Assembly (NCBI RefSeq): GCF_900114565.1
Contig: NZ_FOTM01000010.1
Span: 78,885-142,884 of the forward strand
Reading direction: 5' to 3'
From: Leifsonia sp. CL147
Lineage (GTDB): Bacteria > Actinomycetota > Actinomycetes > Actinomycetales > Microbacteriaceae
DNA length: 64,000 bases
A model generated the notes under the pieces. That model was given only the letters and a program-made list of their open reading frames with translations. It made no database searches and was not told the DNA's origin. Each line of letters opens with the position of its first letter. Position 1 is the first letter of the stretch. The position numbers and the translations under genes were made by a program. Shown in pieces: positions 31,761-40,958 of this stretch.

Positions 31761-33134
31761 TCAGCCGAACCGGTACGACCCGGCGGCGGACGCGGCAGGC
31801 AGCCGGTCGGATCGGTCCTCGCGCAGGCGTGATCGCAGCGTGCCGTCCTTGGGGTCGGTGTCGTACAAGCCCCGCGCGGCCAGTGCGGGCACGACGTGCT
31901 CGGCGAAGTCGTCCAGCGTTCCGGGGCTGGTCAGCGGGTTCAGCATGTAGCCGTCCAGTCCGGAGGCGCTCGCGTGGTCGCGCATCTGGTCGGCGATATC
32001 GTCCGGGGTGCCGATGAACAGCAGGTCGGATCCGCGGGTGATGCGGGCGAACCTCTCCCGGAGATCGCGCGCGGTCAGCGGTGTCTGGCCGGCTCCGGAC
32101 TTCTGCACGTAGGAGCTCAGTCCGCTGCTCTGCGTCGTCAGGGGTTCGTCGTCGGCGTAGCGGCTGAGGTCGATGCCGGTGTCGCCGGCGTAGCTGACGA
32201 GTTGCGCCTCCAGGTGGTAGTTGGCCTGCAGGTCGTCGTACTTCGCCTGGGCGAGGGCCGCCGTCGGCGCGGTGATGACCCGCGCGAGCGCCATCGATTT
32301 CACGTCCGATGCCGCCCGGCCGGAGGCCTGTGCCAATTGCCGGATGTTGTCCAGGCCGCGGCGGATCTCCGTCGGATCCTTCTTGGGCAGCAGGACCACT
32401 TCGGCGTGGGCTGCGGCGAACTGCTGGCCACGCGGGGACCATCCTGCCTGGAAGAGCACCGGCGTGCGCTGGGGGGAGGGGGAGGTGACGGCGGGTCCGG
32501 CGACCCGGAAGTCCTGGCCGACGTGGTCGACCCGTCGGACGCGCTCGCCGTCGGCGTAGACGCGCCGCTCCCGGTCGGCGACGACGGCGTCGTCAGCCCA
32601 GCTGCCCTCCAGCAGCTTGTACACCACCTCCATGAACTCGTCGGCCCGGCGATAGCGGTCCTGCGGACCGAGCATGGCGTCCAGTCCGAAGTTCCTGGCG
32701 GCGCTCTCCAGGTAGGAGGTGACGATATTCCAACCGATACGACCCTTGCTGAGGTGATCGAGCGTGGCGAACCGGCGGGCGAGGCTGAACGGGTGCTCGT
32801 AGGTCGTCGAAGCGGTGACGACGAACGCGAGACGCTCCGTCAGCGCTGAGAGAGCTGCGACGTACACGAACGGGTCGTTCGCCGGCGCTTCGACGGCCCA
32901 CTCGACGGCGGCCGCAGCGGACCCGCGGTAGATGTCGTAGAGGCCGAGCACGTCAGCGAAGAACATCGCTTCGAGGTTCGCCTGCTCCGCGACGATCGCC
33001 GTGTTCCGCCACCGGTCCAGCGAGTTCACCCCGAGGCGGTCGTCCGACGGGTGGGTCCAGAGGGACGGGGCCCCACCGCAGCCGACGCTTGCCTGCTCGT
33101 ACAAGGCGAACCGAAGGGGCCGCTGGTCTGACAT
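31761..33134 (-). CDS. LLM-class flavin monooxygenase (NtaA/SnaA/DszA family)
   Basis: The 457-residue protein begins [21 protein letters not shown] and has the NtaA/DszA motifs: [103 protein letters not shown] and [10 protein letters not shown]. Such enzymes use FMNH2 and oxygen to break C-N or C-S bonds in chelators, sulfones and related compounds. The reductase partner is not encoded nearby. It converges with the amidase genes and diverges from the amino-acid permease. The ATG at 33134 has GGAGA upstream. Confidence 0.9.
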   Translation of the reverse strand: MSDQRPLRFALYEQASVGCGGAPSLWTHPSDDRLGVNSLDRWRNTAIVAEQANLEAMFFADVLGLYDIYRGSAAAAVEWAVEAPANDPFVYVAALSALTERLAFVVTASTTYEHPFSLARRFATLDHLSKGRIGWNIVTSYLESAARNFGLDAMLGPQDRYRRADEFMEVVYKLLEGSWADDAVVADRERRVYADGERVRRVDHVGQDFRVAGPAVTSPSPQRTPVLFQAGWSPRGQQFAAAHAEVVLLPKKDPTEIRRGLDNIRQLAQASGRAASDVKSMALARVITAPTAALAQAKYDDLQANYHLEAQLVSYAGDTGIDLSRYADDEPLTTQSSGLSSYVQKSGAGQTPLTARDLRERFARITRGSDLLFIGTPDDIADQMRDHASASGLDGYMLNPLTSPGTLDDFAEHVVPALAARGLYDTDPKDGTLRSRLREDRSDRLPAASAAGSYRFG

Positions 33135-33466
33135 TGCATCTCCGTCTCTGGCGACCGAGCAGCCGCCCGATCCGGTTTGTTGCGGCGCATTACCGCATGT
33201 CTGGAGCGGCACTGCTGTGCGCTCTGAAAGCCAGTATGGTCGTCACAGCACTCCGAATTGCTCATGTTGCACTGTATTGCGGCCGGCCTTTGCGCGATTT
33301 CGGGGCAGGCACCAGAGATGGACGAAACGGCAATTCGACGGAGCAGAACGCACTGTCCCTGTTGCGGCTTTCGACACGCCCCTATACCGTTTCCACAAAC
33401 GTGCAAAGTATGCACCTAGAAGTGTTCATAAAGCCCACAACAGTTCTTAGCTCGAAGGTGAGATCA
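33135..33466. other. Divergent promoter region with palindrome and direct repeat
   Basis: No gene is seen in these 332 bases, which are less GC-rich than the flanks. A palindrome GTGCA-N5-TGCAC lies at 33401-33415, about 50 bases before the permease start. A direct repeat of GCACTGT followed shortly by TTGCGGC occurs near 33267 and 33347. These may be regulator sites for the monooxygenase and permease genes. Confidence 0.5.
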
Positions 33467-34972
33467 ATGACTGCATCCAATCGAAGCGCGGAGTTGTCGA
33501 ACGTGCTGCCGGAGACGGCGGCAACCCAGGTTCCGCTCCGCAAACTTCAACGGTCGATGGGCGCGCGCCACCTCATCATGATCGCGCTCGGCGGCGTCAT
33601 CGGATCCGGTCTGTTCCTCAGCTCCGGCTACACGATCCACCAGGCCGGGCCTCTCGGTGCGATCATCGCGTACGGCATCGGCGCCGTCGTCGTCTATCTC
33701 GTGATGGCCTGTCTCGGTGAACTGGCTGTCGCGTACCCGGTCTCGGGCGCGTTCCACATCTACGCCGCCCGGTCGATCAGTCCTGCGACCGGTTTCACGA
33801 CCGCGTGGCTCTACTGGCTGTGCTGGGTGGTCGCGATCGGATCGGAATTCACGGCTGCCGGTATCCTCATGCAGCGCTGGTTTCCGGGCGTCGATGTCTG
33901 GGTGTGGTGTCTGATCTTCGCGGCAGTGCTGTTCGGCATCAACGCGATCTCAGCCCGGGTGTTCGGTGAGACCGAGTTCTGGTTCTCGATGATCAAAGTC
34001 GCGGCGATCGTCGCGCTCATCGTTCTCGGCGGCGCAGCCGTCTTCGGCTTCTCCCCGTTCTCCACGGTCCATCACGCGCCCGTGTTCTTCAGCAACTTCA
34101 CCACTCCTCACGGGCTCTTCCCGAACGGCATCGGGGGCATCCTGGTGACGTCGCTCGCCGTCTTCTACGCCTTCAGCGGGTCGGAGCTGATCGGTGTCGC
34201 CGCCGGCGAGACGAAGGACCCGGCGCGGAACATCCCTCGTGCCCTCCGCTCGACCGTTCTGCGACTCGTGATCTTCTTCATCGGCGCGATCGCGGTGATC
34301 GCTGCGATCCTGCCGTACAAGCAGGCCGGTCTGACGAACAGCCCGTTCGTCGATGTCTTCGACTACGTCGGCATTCCCTACGCCGGCGACGTGATGAACT
34401 TCGTGATCATCACGGCCCTGCTGTCGGCGGGAAACAGCGGTCTCTTCTCGTGCGCACGGATGCTGTTCTCCCTCGCACGCGAAGGCCACGGCCCCCGGGT
34501 CCTCGCCAAATTGACGCGCCGCGGCATCCCTCTCGTCGCCCTCTCGGTCAGCATGGTCGGAGGCCTCGCCTCGCTCATCTCCAGTGTCATCGCTGCCGAG
34601 ACGGTCTACCTCGTGCTCGTCTCGATCGCCGGGTTCGCTGTCGTCGTGGTCTGGATGTCCATCGTCGCCTCCCAGTTCTTCCACCGCCGTAAGTTCATCC
34701 AGGCGGGCGGCGACCTGAAGACGCTGCCGTACCGCACGCCCCTGTACCCGCTCGTGCCGATTCTGGCGTTCGTTCTGCTGTTCATCTCGTTGGTCGCCAT
34801 CGCCTTCGACCCGACTCAGATCGCCGCCCTGTACTTCGGCATCCCCTTCACCGCGGCCTGCTACCTCTTCTTCTGGTTGCGTTATGGGCGGAAGTCGAAG
34901 GCGGCAGGAGCCGCACCACTGGTGATGGGCGCCGAGGACGCCGAGGAGCTCGACGAGGGCGTGACGGCCTGA
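33467..34972 (+). CDS. Amino-acid permease (APC superfamily)
   Basis: The 501-residue protein has about twelve membrane segments and the amino-acid permease signature [45 protein letters not shown]. Further motifs are [21 protein letters not shown] and [30 protein letters not shown]. Related carriers import lysine, GABA, asparagine or proline; the substrate here is not determined. The ATG at 33467 has AAGGTGAG upstream; the frame open upstream of it is not family-like. It stands close to the homoserine/aspartate genes and could feed them. Confidence 0.9.
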   Translation: MTASNRSAELSNVLPETAATQVPLRKLQRSMGARHLIMIALGGVIGSGLFLSSGYTIHQAGPLGAIIAYGIGAVVVYLVMACLGELAVAYPVSGAFHIYAARSISPATGFTTAWLYWLCWVVAIGSEFTAAGILMQRWFPGVDVWVWCLIFAAVLFGINAISARVFGETEFWFSMIKVAAIVALIVLGGAAVFGFSPFSTVHHAPVFFSNFTTPHGLFPNGIGGILVTSLAVFYAFSGSELIGVAAGETKDPARNIPRALRSTVLRLVIFFIGAIAVIAAILPYKQAGLTNSPFVDVFDYVGIPYAGDVMNFVIITALLSAGNSGLFSCARMLFSLAREGHGPRVLAKLTRRGIPLVALSVSMVGGLASLISSVIAAETVYLVLVSIAGFAVVVVWMSIVASQFFHRRKFIQAGGDLKTLPYRTPLYPLVPILAFVLLFISLVAIAFDPTQIAALYFGIPFTAACYLFFWLRYGRKSKAAGAAPLVMGAEDAEELDEGVTA

Positions 34973-35026
34973 CACCTCCGCAGCACCCTGGGGCCCTGCG
35001 CATGACAAGCATGACAAGGTGGAGAC

Positions 35027-35782
35027 ATGCAGCCTCATTCGTCACTCACGCAGGGCCTCAGCCTGCTGGAAGGCGCGGCGGACCGGGAGCAGTCGGGCCG
35101 AGCCGGTTACAGCGTCTCTCGGCTCGCCGACGCCGTCGGGCTCGAGCGCAGCCGGGCGTCGCGGCTGACGCAGGAACTCCGCGGGTCGGGATACCTCGAG
35201 ATCGACGAATCGCAGACCCTCCGCCCCGGCCCGACCTTCTTCGGTATCGCCGCCGCCCGCAACGAAGAGTGGCTGCGCGCATCCCGCACAGTGCTCAGGA
35301 TGCTCGCTTCACGCTTCGACGTCAGCGCCCGCCTCTCGACACAGTCGGGTGCAGGGGTGCTGTTGCTGAGGTATGAGACGGGCGTCAGCGCGCCGGACAG
35401 TTCGGTTCGGCCGGGAATGACGACGCCGGTGTGGTGCACGGCCGCCGGTCGGGCTCTCCTGTGGGATCTGGACGATACCGCTATCGCGACGCTGCTGCAG
35501 GATGTGGAATTCGTCGGAGTGGGCGGCCCCCGCGCCGCCCACTCCACCCAAGAAGTCCTGACCCTGCTCGGACGGGATCGCGAAAACGGGCACGCGTCCG
35601 CCGTCGAAGAGTTCGAGCAAGGGCTGACGGAGCTCGCGCTGCCGCTCCGTGACCGGAGCGGGCGCGTCATAGCCGCGCTCAGTGTCGTGACGCGCCCGGC
35701 GACTCAGCACGTCCAGGACCGGACGGTGGCCGAACTGGCCGACGCGAGCCGGCGGTTGCAGGCGCTGGTGGCCGGCGGCTGA
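35027..35782 (+). CDS. IclR-family regulator A
   Basis: The 251-residue protein has a winged helix (YSVSRLADAVGLERSRASRLTQELRGSGYLEIDESQTLRPGPTFF) and a C-terminal IclR domain with SARLSTQSGAGVLLLRYE, TPVWCTAAGRALLWDLDD and FEQGLTELALPLRDRSGRVIAALSVV. The ribosome site GGTGGAG precedes its ATG. It follows the amino-acid permease on the same strand by 54 bases and faces the second IclR gene, whose end is only 4 bases away. The two IclR proteins are similar in build but not close copies. Confidence 0.88.
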   Translation: MQPHSSLTQGLSLLEGAADREQSGRAGYSVSRLADAVGLERSRASRLTQELRGSGYLEIDESQTLRPGPTFFGIAAARNEEWLRASRTVLRMLASRFDVSARLSTQSGAGVLLLRYETGVSAPDSSVRPGMTTPVWCTAAGRALLWDLDDTAIATLLQDVEFVGVGGPRAAHSTQEVLTLLGRDRENGHASAVEEFEQGLTELALPLRDRSGRVIAALSVVTRPATQHVQDRTVAELADASRRLQALVAGG

Positions 35783-35786
35783 GAAC

Positions 35787-36557
35787 TCAGGACGCGCCGC
35801 CGTTCGGCGCCCCGAGGAGCGTCGACAGGGCCGATGCTGCGCGCATGCACTCCAGACCGAGCTCGGAGGTGCGATCGACGAGCCGGTCGCGCACTCCGAC
35901 GATCTGAAGCGCAGCGATCACTTCGCCCCGGAACTCGCGCACGGGAGCAGCGACCGAGTACAGGTTCGGTTCGGCTTCCTGGTCGACGATCGTGTACCCG
36001 CGCGCGCGTGCTTCGCCGAGACGCTCGAGGAACTCGTCGACGGAGGCTGCCGCGTTGGGGCCGGTCGAGGTGAAGACGGTGGAGGCGAAGACGGCCCGGA
36101 TCTCCTCCTCGTCCGCGTCCCACAGCGTGGCCTGACCGGCGTCGCTGCAGAATGCCGGAAAGGCTCGTCCGACCCACGAACCGATCAGCCCCGTCGACCG
36201 GGGGACGCTTTCGACGATCGTGACGGTGCTGTCGCCGTGCAGCGTTCCGAGGAACGCTGCTTCGCCGGTACGTTCCGACACATCCTCGAGGATGGTCAGA
36301 CCGTCTTCGCGCAGCCGTCGCGCCGTCAGAGCTTGAGCCTTGGCGTACCAGTCCCAGCTCACCTCGTAGTACTTGCCGTTCTTGACGGCCAGCCCGCTGT
36401 CGGCGAAGTACTTCAGCGTTCGGGAGACTTGTGATCTCTCACGCTGCAGCCGGTTCGCAAGGTCCACGACAGCGGCGCGATAGGGCGGCCGACGGGAGGC
36501 ATCGGCGAGGGAGGCCAGGATCTCCAACCCGCGCCCCATGCTCGACTGTCGCTCCAC
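35787..36557 (-). CDS. IclR-family regulator B
   Basis: The 256-residue protein begins (V/M)ERQSSMGRGLEILASLADASRRPPYRAAVVDLANRLQRERSQVSRTLKYFADSGLAV, a winged helix. An IclR effector domain follows (AAFLGTLHGDSTVTIVESVP, PAFCSDAGQATLWDADEEEI, YTIVDQEAEPNLYSVAAPVREFRGEVIAALQIVG). The GTG at 36557 was chosen; the ATG at 36539 would remove the first six residues. It ends a minus-strand run that includes the cyclase and CutA-like genes, and it may act at the palindrome before that run. Confidence 0.82.
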   Translation of the reverse strand: MERQSSMGRGLEILASLADASRRPPYRAAVVDLANRLQRERSQVSRTLKYFADSGLAVKNGKYYEVSWDWYAKAQALTARRLREDGLTILEDVSERTGEAAFLGTLHGDSTVTIVESVPRSTGLIGSWVGRAFPAFCSDAGQATLWDADEEEIRAVFASTVFTSTGPNAAASVDEFLERLGEARARGYTIVDQEAEPNLYSVAAPVREFRGEVIAALQIVGVRDRLVDRTSELGLECMRAASALSTLLGAPNGGAS

Positions 36558-36592
36558 AGGGTCGAGCTTAGCGATGCCCACCCGAGGGCAGG

Positions 36593-37354
36593 TCAGTGGA
36601 TGGCGAAGACGCGCGCCGGGAACCCGCTGCCGCCGAGCGGCTTCGGCCACGTCGCGACGACGAGGGCGTTGGCCTCGGGAACAGCGTCGAGGTGGGCGAG
36701 CAGCTCGATCTGCCATCGATCCTGCTCCAGGAGATATCGCTCCAGCCCGAGGTCGCCCTGCGATGTTGCCAGCCCGGGGTCCGTGTCGGTCTGCTCGTGG
36801 CCGACCGCGGCGATGTTGCGTTCGTCGATGAGGAATTCGAGCACCTCGCGACTCCATCCCGGGGTGTGACTGATGCCGGCCTCGTCGCGGTTCGCCATCT
36901 TCTCCCCGTCCGGCCACTTCCTCCACCAATCGGTGCGGAGGGCGACGAACGAGCGCTCCGGGATTCGTCCGTTGCGTTCCTCCCATGCCTGCACGTCGGC
37001 GAGAACCGGGGTGCTGTCGGGGTTGCCGGCAACGCGTTCGCTGATGTCGAGCACGACCAGCGGGAGGATCATCTCGTCGACCGGGAGTTGATCGACGGTG
37101 CGTCCGCCGGAGGCGAAGTGCGCGGGTGGGTCGATGTGCGTACCCCACTGCCCGATGAGCCGGAACTCGTGCGTGGTGAACCCGTCTCCCCGTTCGATCG
37201 AGAAGAGCTCGCGACGCTGCTCATCGGGGAACGCGGGAAAGTGCGGCTGGCCGGCGTGGAACGCGTGCGTGAGGTCGGTGTACGTGCGTCCCGACAGCAC
37301 CGCAGCGGCAGCGCCCCATAGGTCGTGAACAGGTGATTCCGTGATCGCGATCAT
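36593..37354 (-). CDS. Cyclase-family metal hydrolase (kynurenine formamidase-like)
   Basis: The 253-residue protein belongs to the cyclase family, which includes kynurenine formamidase and isatin hydrolase. It has YTDLTHAFHAGQPHFPAFPDEQ near the N-terminus and the metal-binding block GQWGTHIDPPAHF. It also has LPLVVLDISE, FVALRTDWWRKWPD and AAVGHEQTDTDPG. The first position of the usual HxGTHxDxPxH motif is replaced (QWGTH), which may change metal binding. The start at 37354 overlaps the stop of the upstream gene (ATGA). The likely reaction is hydrolysis of a formamide, lactam or lactone; the substrate is unknown. Confidence 0.85.
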   Translation of the reverse strand: MIAITESPVHDLWGAAAAVLSGRTYTDLTHAFHAGQPHFPAFPDEQRRELFSIERGDGFTTHEFRLIGQWGTHIDPPAHFASGGRTVDQLPVDEMILPLVVLDISERVAGNPDSTPVLADVQAWEERNGRIPERSFVALRTDWWRKWPDGEKMANRDEAGISHTPGWSREVLEFLIDERNIAAVGHEQTDTDPGLATSQGDLGLERYLLEQDRWQIELLAHLDAVPEANALVVATWPKPLGGSGFPARVFAIH

Positions 37355-37791
37355 GCCAGGACCTCTGTCCGCTCGGCGCCGACCGAGGTCACCAGCTCCA
37401 CCGTCTCGCTCAGCTCGATCACGGGGACCTCCCAGGGGTGGGCGGAGACGAACTCGGAGATGACCTGATCGACACGCGCCGCGCTCAGGCCGGCACTCAG
37501 GTAGGTGGTGACGACAAGCGTCGGGGACACGCATCGTTCTCCGCGGGCGCCGAGCGTGGCGTTCGCGGAGTCGCCGACGAGGAAGGTCTCCACGCCGAGC
37601 GACATTTCCACGACGTCGGTGTAAGCCCCGAAATCGCCCAGTTCTGAGGTCGTCTCGATGACGTTTCGCAGGGGCCGGAGATCCTCACTCAGATAGGCCG
37701 CTCCGGCGCTCGCCACGAGCGACTCGAACGTCTCGGCCGACACCGGCCAGTGCACACGCAGCTTGTGTCGCCGCGACTTCTCTAGACGCAT
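37351..37791 (-). CDS. Small NIF3/CutA-like domain protein
   Basis: The 146-residue protein is not a clear member of a named family. Its pattern of a first strand (KLRVHWPVSAETFESLVASAGA), a central GDFGAYTDVVEMSLGVETFLVGDSANATLGARGER, and a final helix-strand (VDQVISEFVSAHPWEVPVIELSETVEL) resembles the CutA1-like insert of NIF3/YqfO proteins, which ends in a similar AHPYE-P motif. It is translationally coupled to the cyclase gene and is the first gene after a promoter with an embedded palindrome. It may be a small trimeric partner or sensor; this is inference. Confidence 0.65.
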   Translation of the reverse strand: MRLEKSRRHKLRVHWPVSAETFESLVASAGAAYLSEDLRPLRNVIETTSELGDFGAYTDVVEMSLGVETFLVGDSANATLGARGERCVSPTLVVTTYLSAGLSAARVDQVISEFVSAHPWEVPVIELSETVELVTSVGAERTEVLA

Positions 37792-37830
37792 CGTTGCATC
37801 CTCTCTTAGTCGTGCAGTATGAACATATGG

Positions 37831-37859
37831 AAATGTAATTCTGGCACAGAATTGGTCAA
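37831..37859 (-). promoter_or_regulatory. Promoter whose 17-base spacer is a perfect palindrome
   Basis: Read on the minus strand: TTGACC (-35, 37854-37859), the palindrome AATTCTG-TGC-CAGAATT filling exactly 17 bases (37837-37853), then ACATTT (-10, 37831-37836). It begins immediately after the Lrp stop codon and drives the CutA-like/cyclase unit. The site is probably bound by one of the nearby IclR or Lrp regulators. Confidence 0.7.
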
Positions 37860-38303
37860 CTAGGTCACGGACATCGTGGACAGCGGGCGCACCACGCGCA
37901 CCGACTCGACTCCGACTTGCTTGCTGAAGAGGCTCTCCAGCTCATCGACACGCTCCGGGGAGGTCACCTGAATCCGCAGAAGAATGTCGAACTCGCCATC
38001 GCCGACGTCGCAGCTGAGAACCTCAGGGATGAACTGAACGCTCCGCAGCACGTCCTTCCCGCTCATCGTGCGATCTCGTTCGATGAGAAACACGACCACC
38101 GAAGGCCGCTCGTCAGGATCCGGGAAGCCGCGGACGGCCCGGTATCCGGCGATGTGACCGGCAGCCGTCAAATCAGCGATCCGCTTCAGGCAGTTCGCCG
38201 GCGTCTCTCCGATTCGCGATGCGAGAACTGCGGCACTCATGCCTGCATCGCGCACCAGCAGGGTGAGCAGCGAGCGATCCGTTGAGTCGATCGAGTGGGA
38301 CAT
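37860..38303 (-). CDS. Lrp/AsnC-family regulator A
   Basis: The 147-residue protein has the AsnC helix-turn-helix (DSTDRSLLTLLVRDAGMSAAVLASRIGETPANCLKRIADLTAAGHIAGYRAVRG) and a C-terminal ligand-binding RAM domain (SVVVFLIERDR, VLRSVQFIPEVLSCDVGDGEFDILLRIQV, VDELESLF). Lrp-type regulators often sense an amino acid. It diverges from the homoserine dehydrogenase-like operon. The ATG at 38303 has AGGAGG upstream. It is inferred to control that operon in response to homoserine, aspartate or a related amino acid. Confidence 0.88.
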   Translation of the reverse strand: MSHSIDSTDRSLLTLLVRDAGMSAAVLASRIGETPANCLKRIADLTAAGHIAGYRAVRGFPDPDERPSVVVFLIERDRTMSGKDVLRSVQFIPEVLSCDVGDGEFDILLRIQVTSPERVDELESLFSKQVGVESVRVVRPLSTMSVT

Positions 38304-38488
38304 CAGGCCTCCTTGAGGTGTTCCTGGGGCCAGTAAATACGTCGCCCAGGGGATGCGGAGCGCGGTTTGACGTTTCGGTCGGTGGGCGGCCGGAACGACC
38401 ATCCTGCAGAGCGGAATGACAGCGGCGGACGGACAACAGGCGGCCTGAGGATGGAACCGACAAGCAAGCAGGAGAAAGGGAGATCATC

Positions 38489-39550
38489 GTGGATCGTTAC
38501 GATTTGGCGCTCATCGGATTCGGCGGTGTGAACCGCGCGCTGGCCGAATTGATTCGCGACCGGGGCTCAGAGCTCGCCGGACGGCTCGGTTTCGAGTTGC
38601 GCGTGGTGGCCATCACGGACCTGCGGTTCGGCTCCGTGATGCAGCCGGACGGGGTCGACCTCGGTCGGGTGCTCGCAATGGGCGCGACAGAGACGTTCGC
38701 TGGGATGCGCGGCGGCGACATCCAGCCCCGCAACGAGGAGGTCATCCGCTCGTCGACCGCGGACATCGTCGTCGAGGCGACCTTCACGAATCCGGCCGAT
38801 GGCGAGCCTGCCGTCTCGCACGTCAGATGGGCGCTCGAGTCGGGCAAGCATGTGACGACCACGAACAAGGGGCCGGTCGCCCTCGCGGGCAGCGTCCTCA
38901 AGCGCATCGCGAACGACAACGGCGTCATCTTCGAATACGAAGGCTCCGTGCTCAGCGGCACTCCGATTCTGCGCTTCGCGAAGGAGCAACTCGCAGGCCT
39001 GAGGCTCTCCGGCGTTCAGGGCATCCTCAACGGCACCAGCAACTACGTGCTGGGTCGTATGGAAGCCGGGCTCGACCTGGCCGAGGCCGTCGCGGAAGCC
39101 CAGAAGCACGGCTATGCCGAAGCGGACCCGACGGCCGATATCGAGGGCTTCGACGTGCAACTGAAAGTGGCGATCCTCGCCAATGAACTGCTGGGAGCGA
39201 ACCTGAGGACCGACGACATCCCTCGCGCAGGCATCTCGACGGTGTCGACCGAAGATATTGTGAGCGCCGCCCGTGAGGGCAAGCGCTGGAAGCTGATCGG
39301 ATCGGCTATCCGGAATGCCGACGGCTCGGTCACCGGCCGGGTGACGCCCATCGCGGTGGACTCCGCGAGCGCGCTGCACGGAATCAGTGGTCCGACGAAC
39401 GCGGTCACCTTCCAGACCGACCTTCTCGGCGACGTCACCGTCTCCGGCCCCGGCGCCGGACGCCTCGAGACGGCATACGCCCTGCTGTCCGACATCATCG
39501 CCATCGACCGCTCGGTGCGGCACGAACGAGTGAGCGTGAGCAATGTCTAA
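38489..39550 (+). CDS. Homoserine dehydrogenase-like enzyme without ACT domain
   Basis: The 353-residue protein has the NAD(P)-binding [18 protein letters not shown], the [17 protein letters not shown] block ([16 protein letters not shown]), [29 protein letters not shown] and [27 protein letters not shown], which carry the catalytic Asp and Lys of homoserine dehydrogenases. It lacks both the aspartokinase part and the C-terminal ACT domain used for feedback control in biosynthetic enzymes. It is the first gene of an operon with an aldehyde dehydrogenase and aspartase, so it probably works in the oxidative direction, homoserine to aspartate semialdehyde. The start is GTG after GAAAGGGAG. Confidence 0.88.
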   Translation: MDRYDLALIGFGGVNRALAELIRDRGSELAGRLGFELRVVAITDLRFGSVMQPDGVDLGRVLAMGATETFAGMRGGDIQPRNEEVIRSSTADIVVEATFTNPADGEPAVSHVRWALESGKHVTTTNKGPVALAGSVLKRIANDNGVIFEYEGSVLSGTPILRFAKEQLAGLRLSGVQGILNGTSNYVLGRMEAGLDLAEAVAEAQKHGYAEADPTADIEGFDVQLKVAILANELLGANLRTDDIPRAGISTVSTEDIVSAAREGKRWKLIGSAIRNADGSVTGRVTPIAVDSASALHGISGPTNAVTFQTDLLGDVTVSGPGAGRLETAYALLSDIIAIDRSVRHERVSVSNV

Positions 39551-40958
39551 GACAGTGCTGATGTCAGCCGCGCCGACTGACCTGGCGCACGAGCTCACGG
39601 TCCACAACCCGTTCGACGGGACCGAGATCGGGCGGGTCGCGCAAACCCTCCCTGCCGACATCGACCACGTCATCGAACGTGCGAGCCTGGGATTCGAGCT
39701 CTCGCGCAGGCTCTCGCGGTTCACCCGGCACCAGATTCTGAGTACGGCCGCGACGCTCCTCGAAGCTCAGCGCGAAGTCGTCGCGCAGCTGATCGTTCGT
39801 GAGGCGGGAAAGACGATCCGCCAGGCGCGCAAGGAAGTCGATCGCGCGGTGAGCACCCTGTCGCTGTCCGCCGACACCGCCCGCTCCAACGCGGGTGAGC
39901 TCATCCCCTTCGACGCCTTCGAAGGATCGGAGAACCGCACGGGCTGGTTCACCAGGGAACCCCTGGGGATCGTCGCCGCGATCACGCCGTACAACGACCC
40001 TCTGAATCTCGTGGCGCACAAGCTGGGCCCCGCGATCGCGGGCGGCAATGCGGTGATCCTCAAGCCGTCACAGCTCACGCCCCTCACTGCGCGAGTGCTC
40101 GTCGACGTGCTCATCGAGGCGGGACTGCCGGACGAAGTCGTCACGGTCGTCTGCGGTGACCGCACCGTTGCGCAGGCGATCGTCGGCAGCCGCACCGTTC
40201 GCATGGTCTCCTTCACCGGAGGGTTCGCCACGGGTGAGGCGATCGCGCGCACTGCCGGCTTGAAGCGCCTTTCGATGGAGCTCGGCGGCAACGCCCCGGT
40301 TCTGGTGTTCGACGATGCCGATATCGCTGAGGCGGTGGAACTGTGTGTCTCGGGTGCGTTCTGGGCCGCTGGGCAGAACTGCGTCGGCGCGCAACGGATC
40401 CTCATCCAGCGAGCGAGTTACCACGCGTTCCGGGAACAGTTCGTGGCCGCGACCGCGGCACTGCGCGTGGGGGATCCCCGCAGCGAAACCACCGATATCG
40501 GGCCGATGATTTCGGTGGACGCCGCACGTCGCGCACAGCGCGTTGTCGACGCCGCGCGCGCAGCAGGCGCGAAACTCCTCATCGGGGGCCACCACACCGG
40601 AACATCGTTCGGCCCCACGGTTCTGGAGGATGTGCCGTTCTCGTGCGAGGTGTGGGCGGACGAAGCGTTCGCTCCCATCGTGGTGCTGCAGCCGTTCGAT
40701 AGCGAGGAAGAGGCACTGAGGCTGGCCAACGAGATCGAGTTCAGCCTTCACGCGGGCGTCTTCACGAACGATCTCAACCGGGCGCTCCGCGTTTCGAGCG
40801 CCCTGGAGGCCGGCGGGGTGATGATCAACGACTCCTCCGACTTCCGCGTAGACGGCATGCCGTTCGGAGGGGCGAAATACGGAAGCATGGGCCGCGAGGG
40901 TGTTCGTTTCGCGTTCGAGGAGATGACTCAGCCAAAAGTCGTCTGCATCAACGCATGA
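39543..40958 (+). CDS. Aldehyde dehydrogenase, probably acting on a semialdehyde
   Basis: The 471-residue enzyme has the ALDH fold with Asn151 region ([14 protein letters not shown]), [22 protein letters not shown], the general base Glu246 in MELGGNAP and the nucleophile Cys280 in [12 protein letters not shown], then [16 protein letters not shown]. It starts 8 bases inside the previous gene and overlaps the next (ATGA). Positioned between a homoserine dehydrogenase-like enzyme and aspartase, it is best explained as oxidising aspartate 4-semialdehyde to aspartate. A succinate-semialdehyde-type role cannot be excluded. Confidence 0.9.
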   Translation: MSKTVLMSAAPTDLAHELTVHNPFDGTEIGRVAQTLPADIDHVIERASLGFELSRRLSRFTRHQILSTAATLLEAQREVVAQLIVREAGKTIRQARKEVDRAVSTLSLSADTARSNAGELIPFDAFEGSENRTGWFTREPLGIVAAITPYNDPLNLVAHKLGPAIAGGNAVILKPSQLTPLTARVLVDVLIEAGLPDEVVTVVCGDRTVAQAIVGSRTVRMVSFTGGFATGEAIARTAGLKRLSMELGGNAPVLVFDDADIAEAVELCVSGAFWAAGQNCVGAQRILIQRASYHAFREQFVAATAALRVGDPRSETTDIGPMISVDAARRAQRVVDAARAAGAKLLIGGHHTGTSFGPTVLEDVPFSCEVWADEAFAPIVVLQPFDSEEEALRLANEIEFSLHAGVFTNDLNRALRVSSALEAGGVMINDSSDFRVDGMPFGGAKYGSMGREGVRFAFEEMTQPKVVCINA

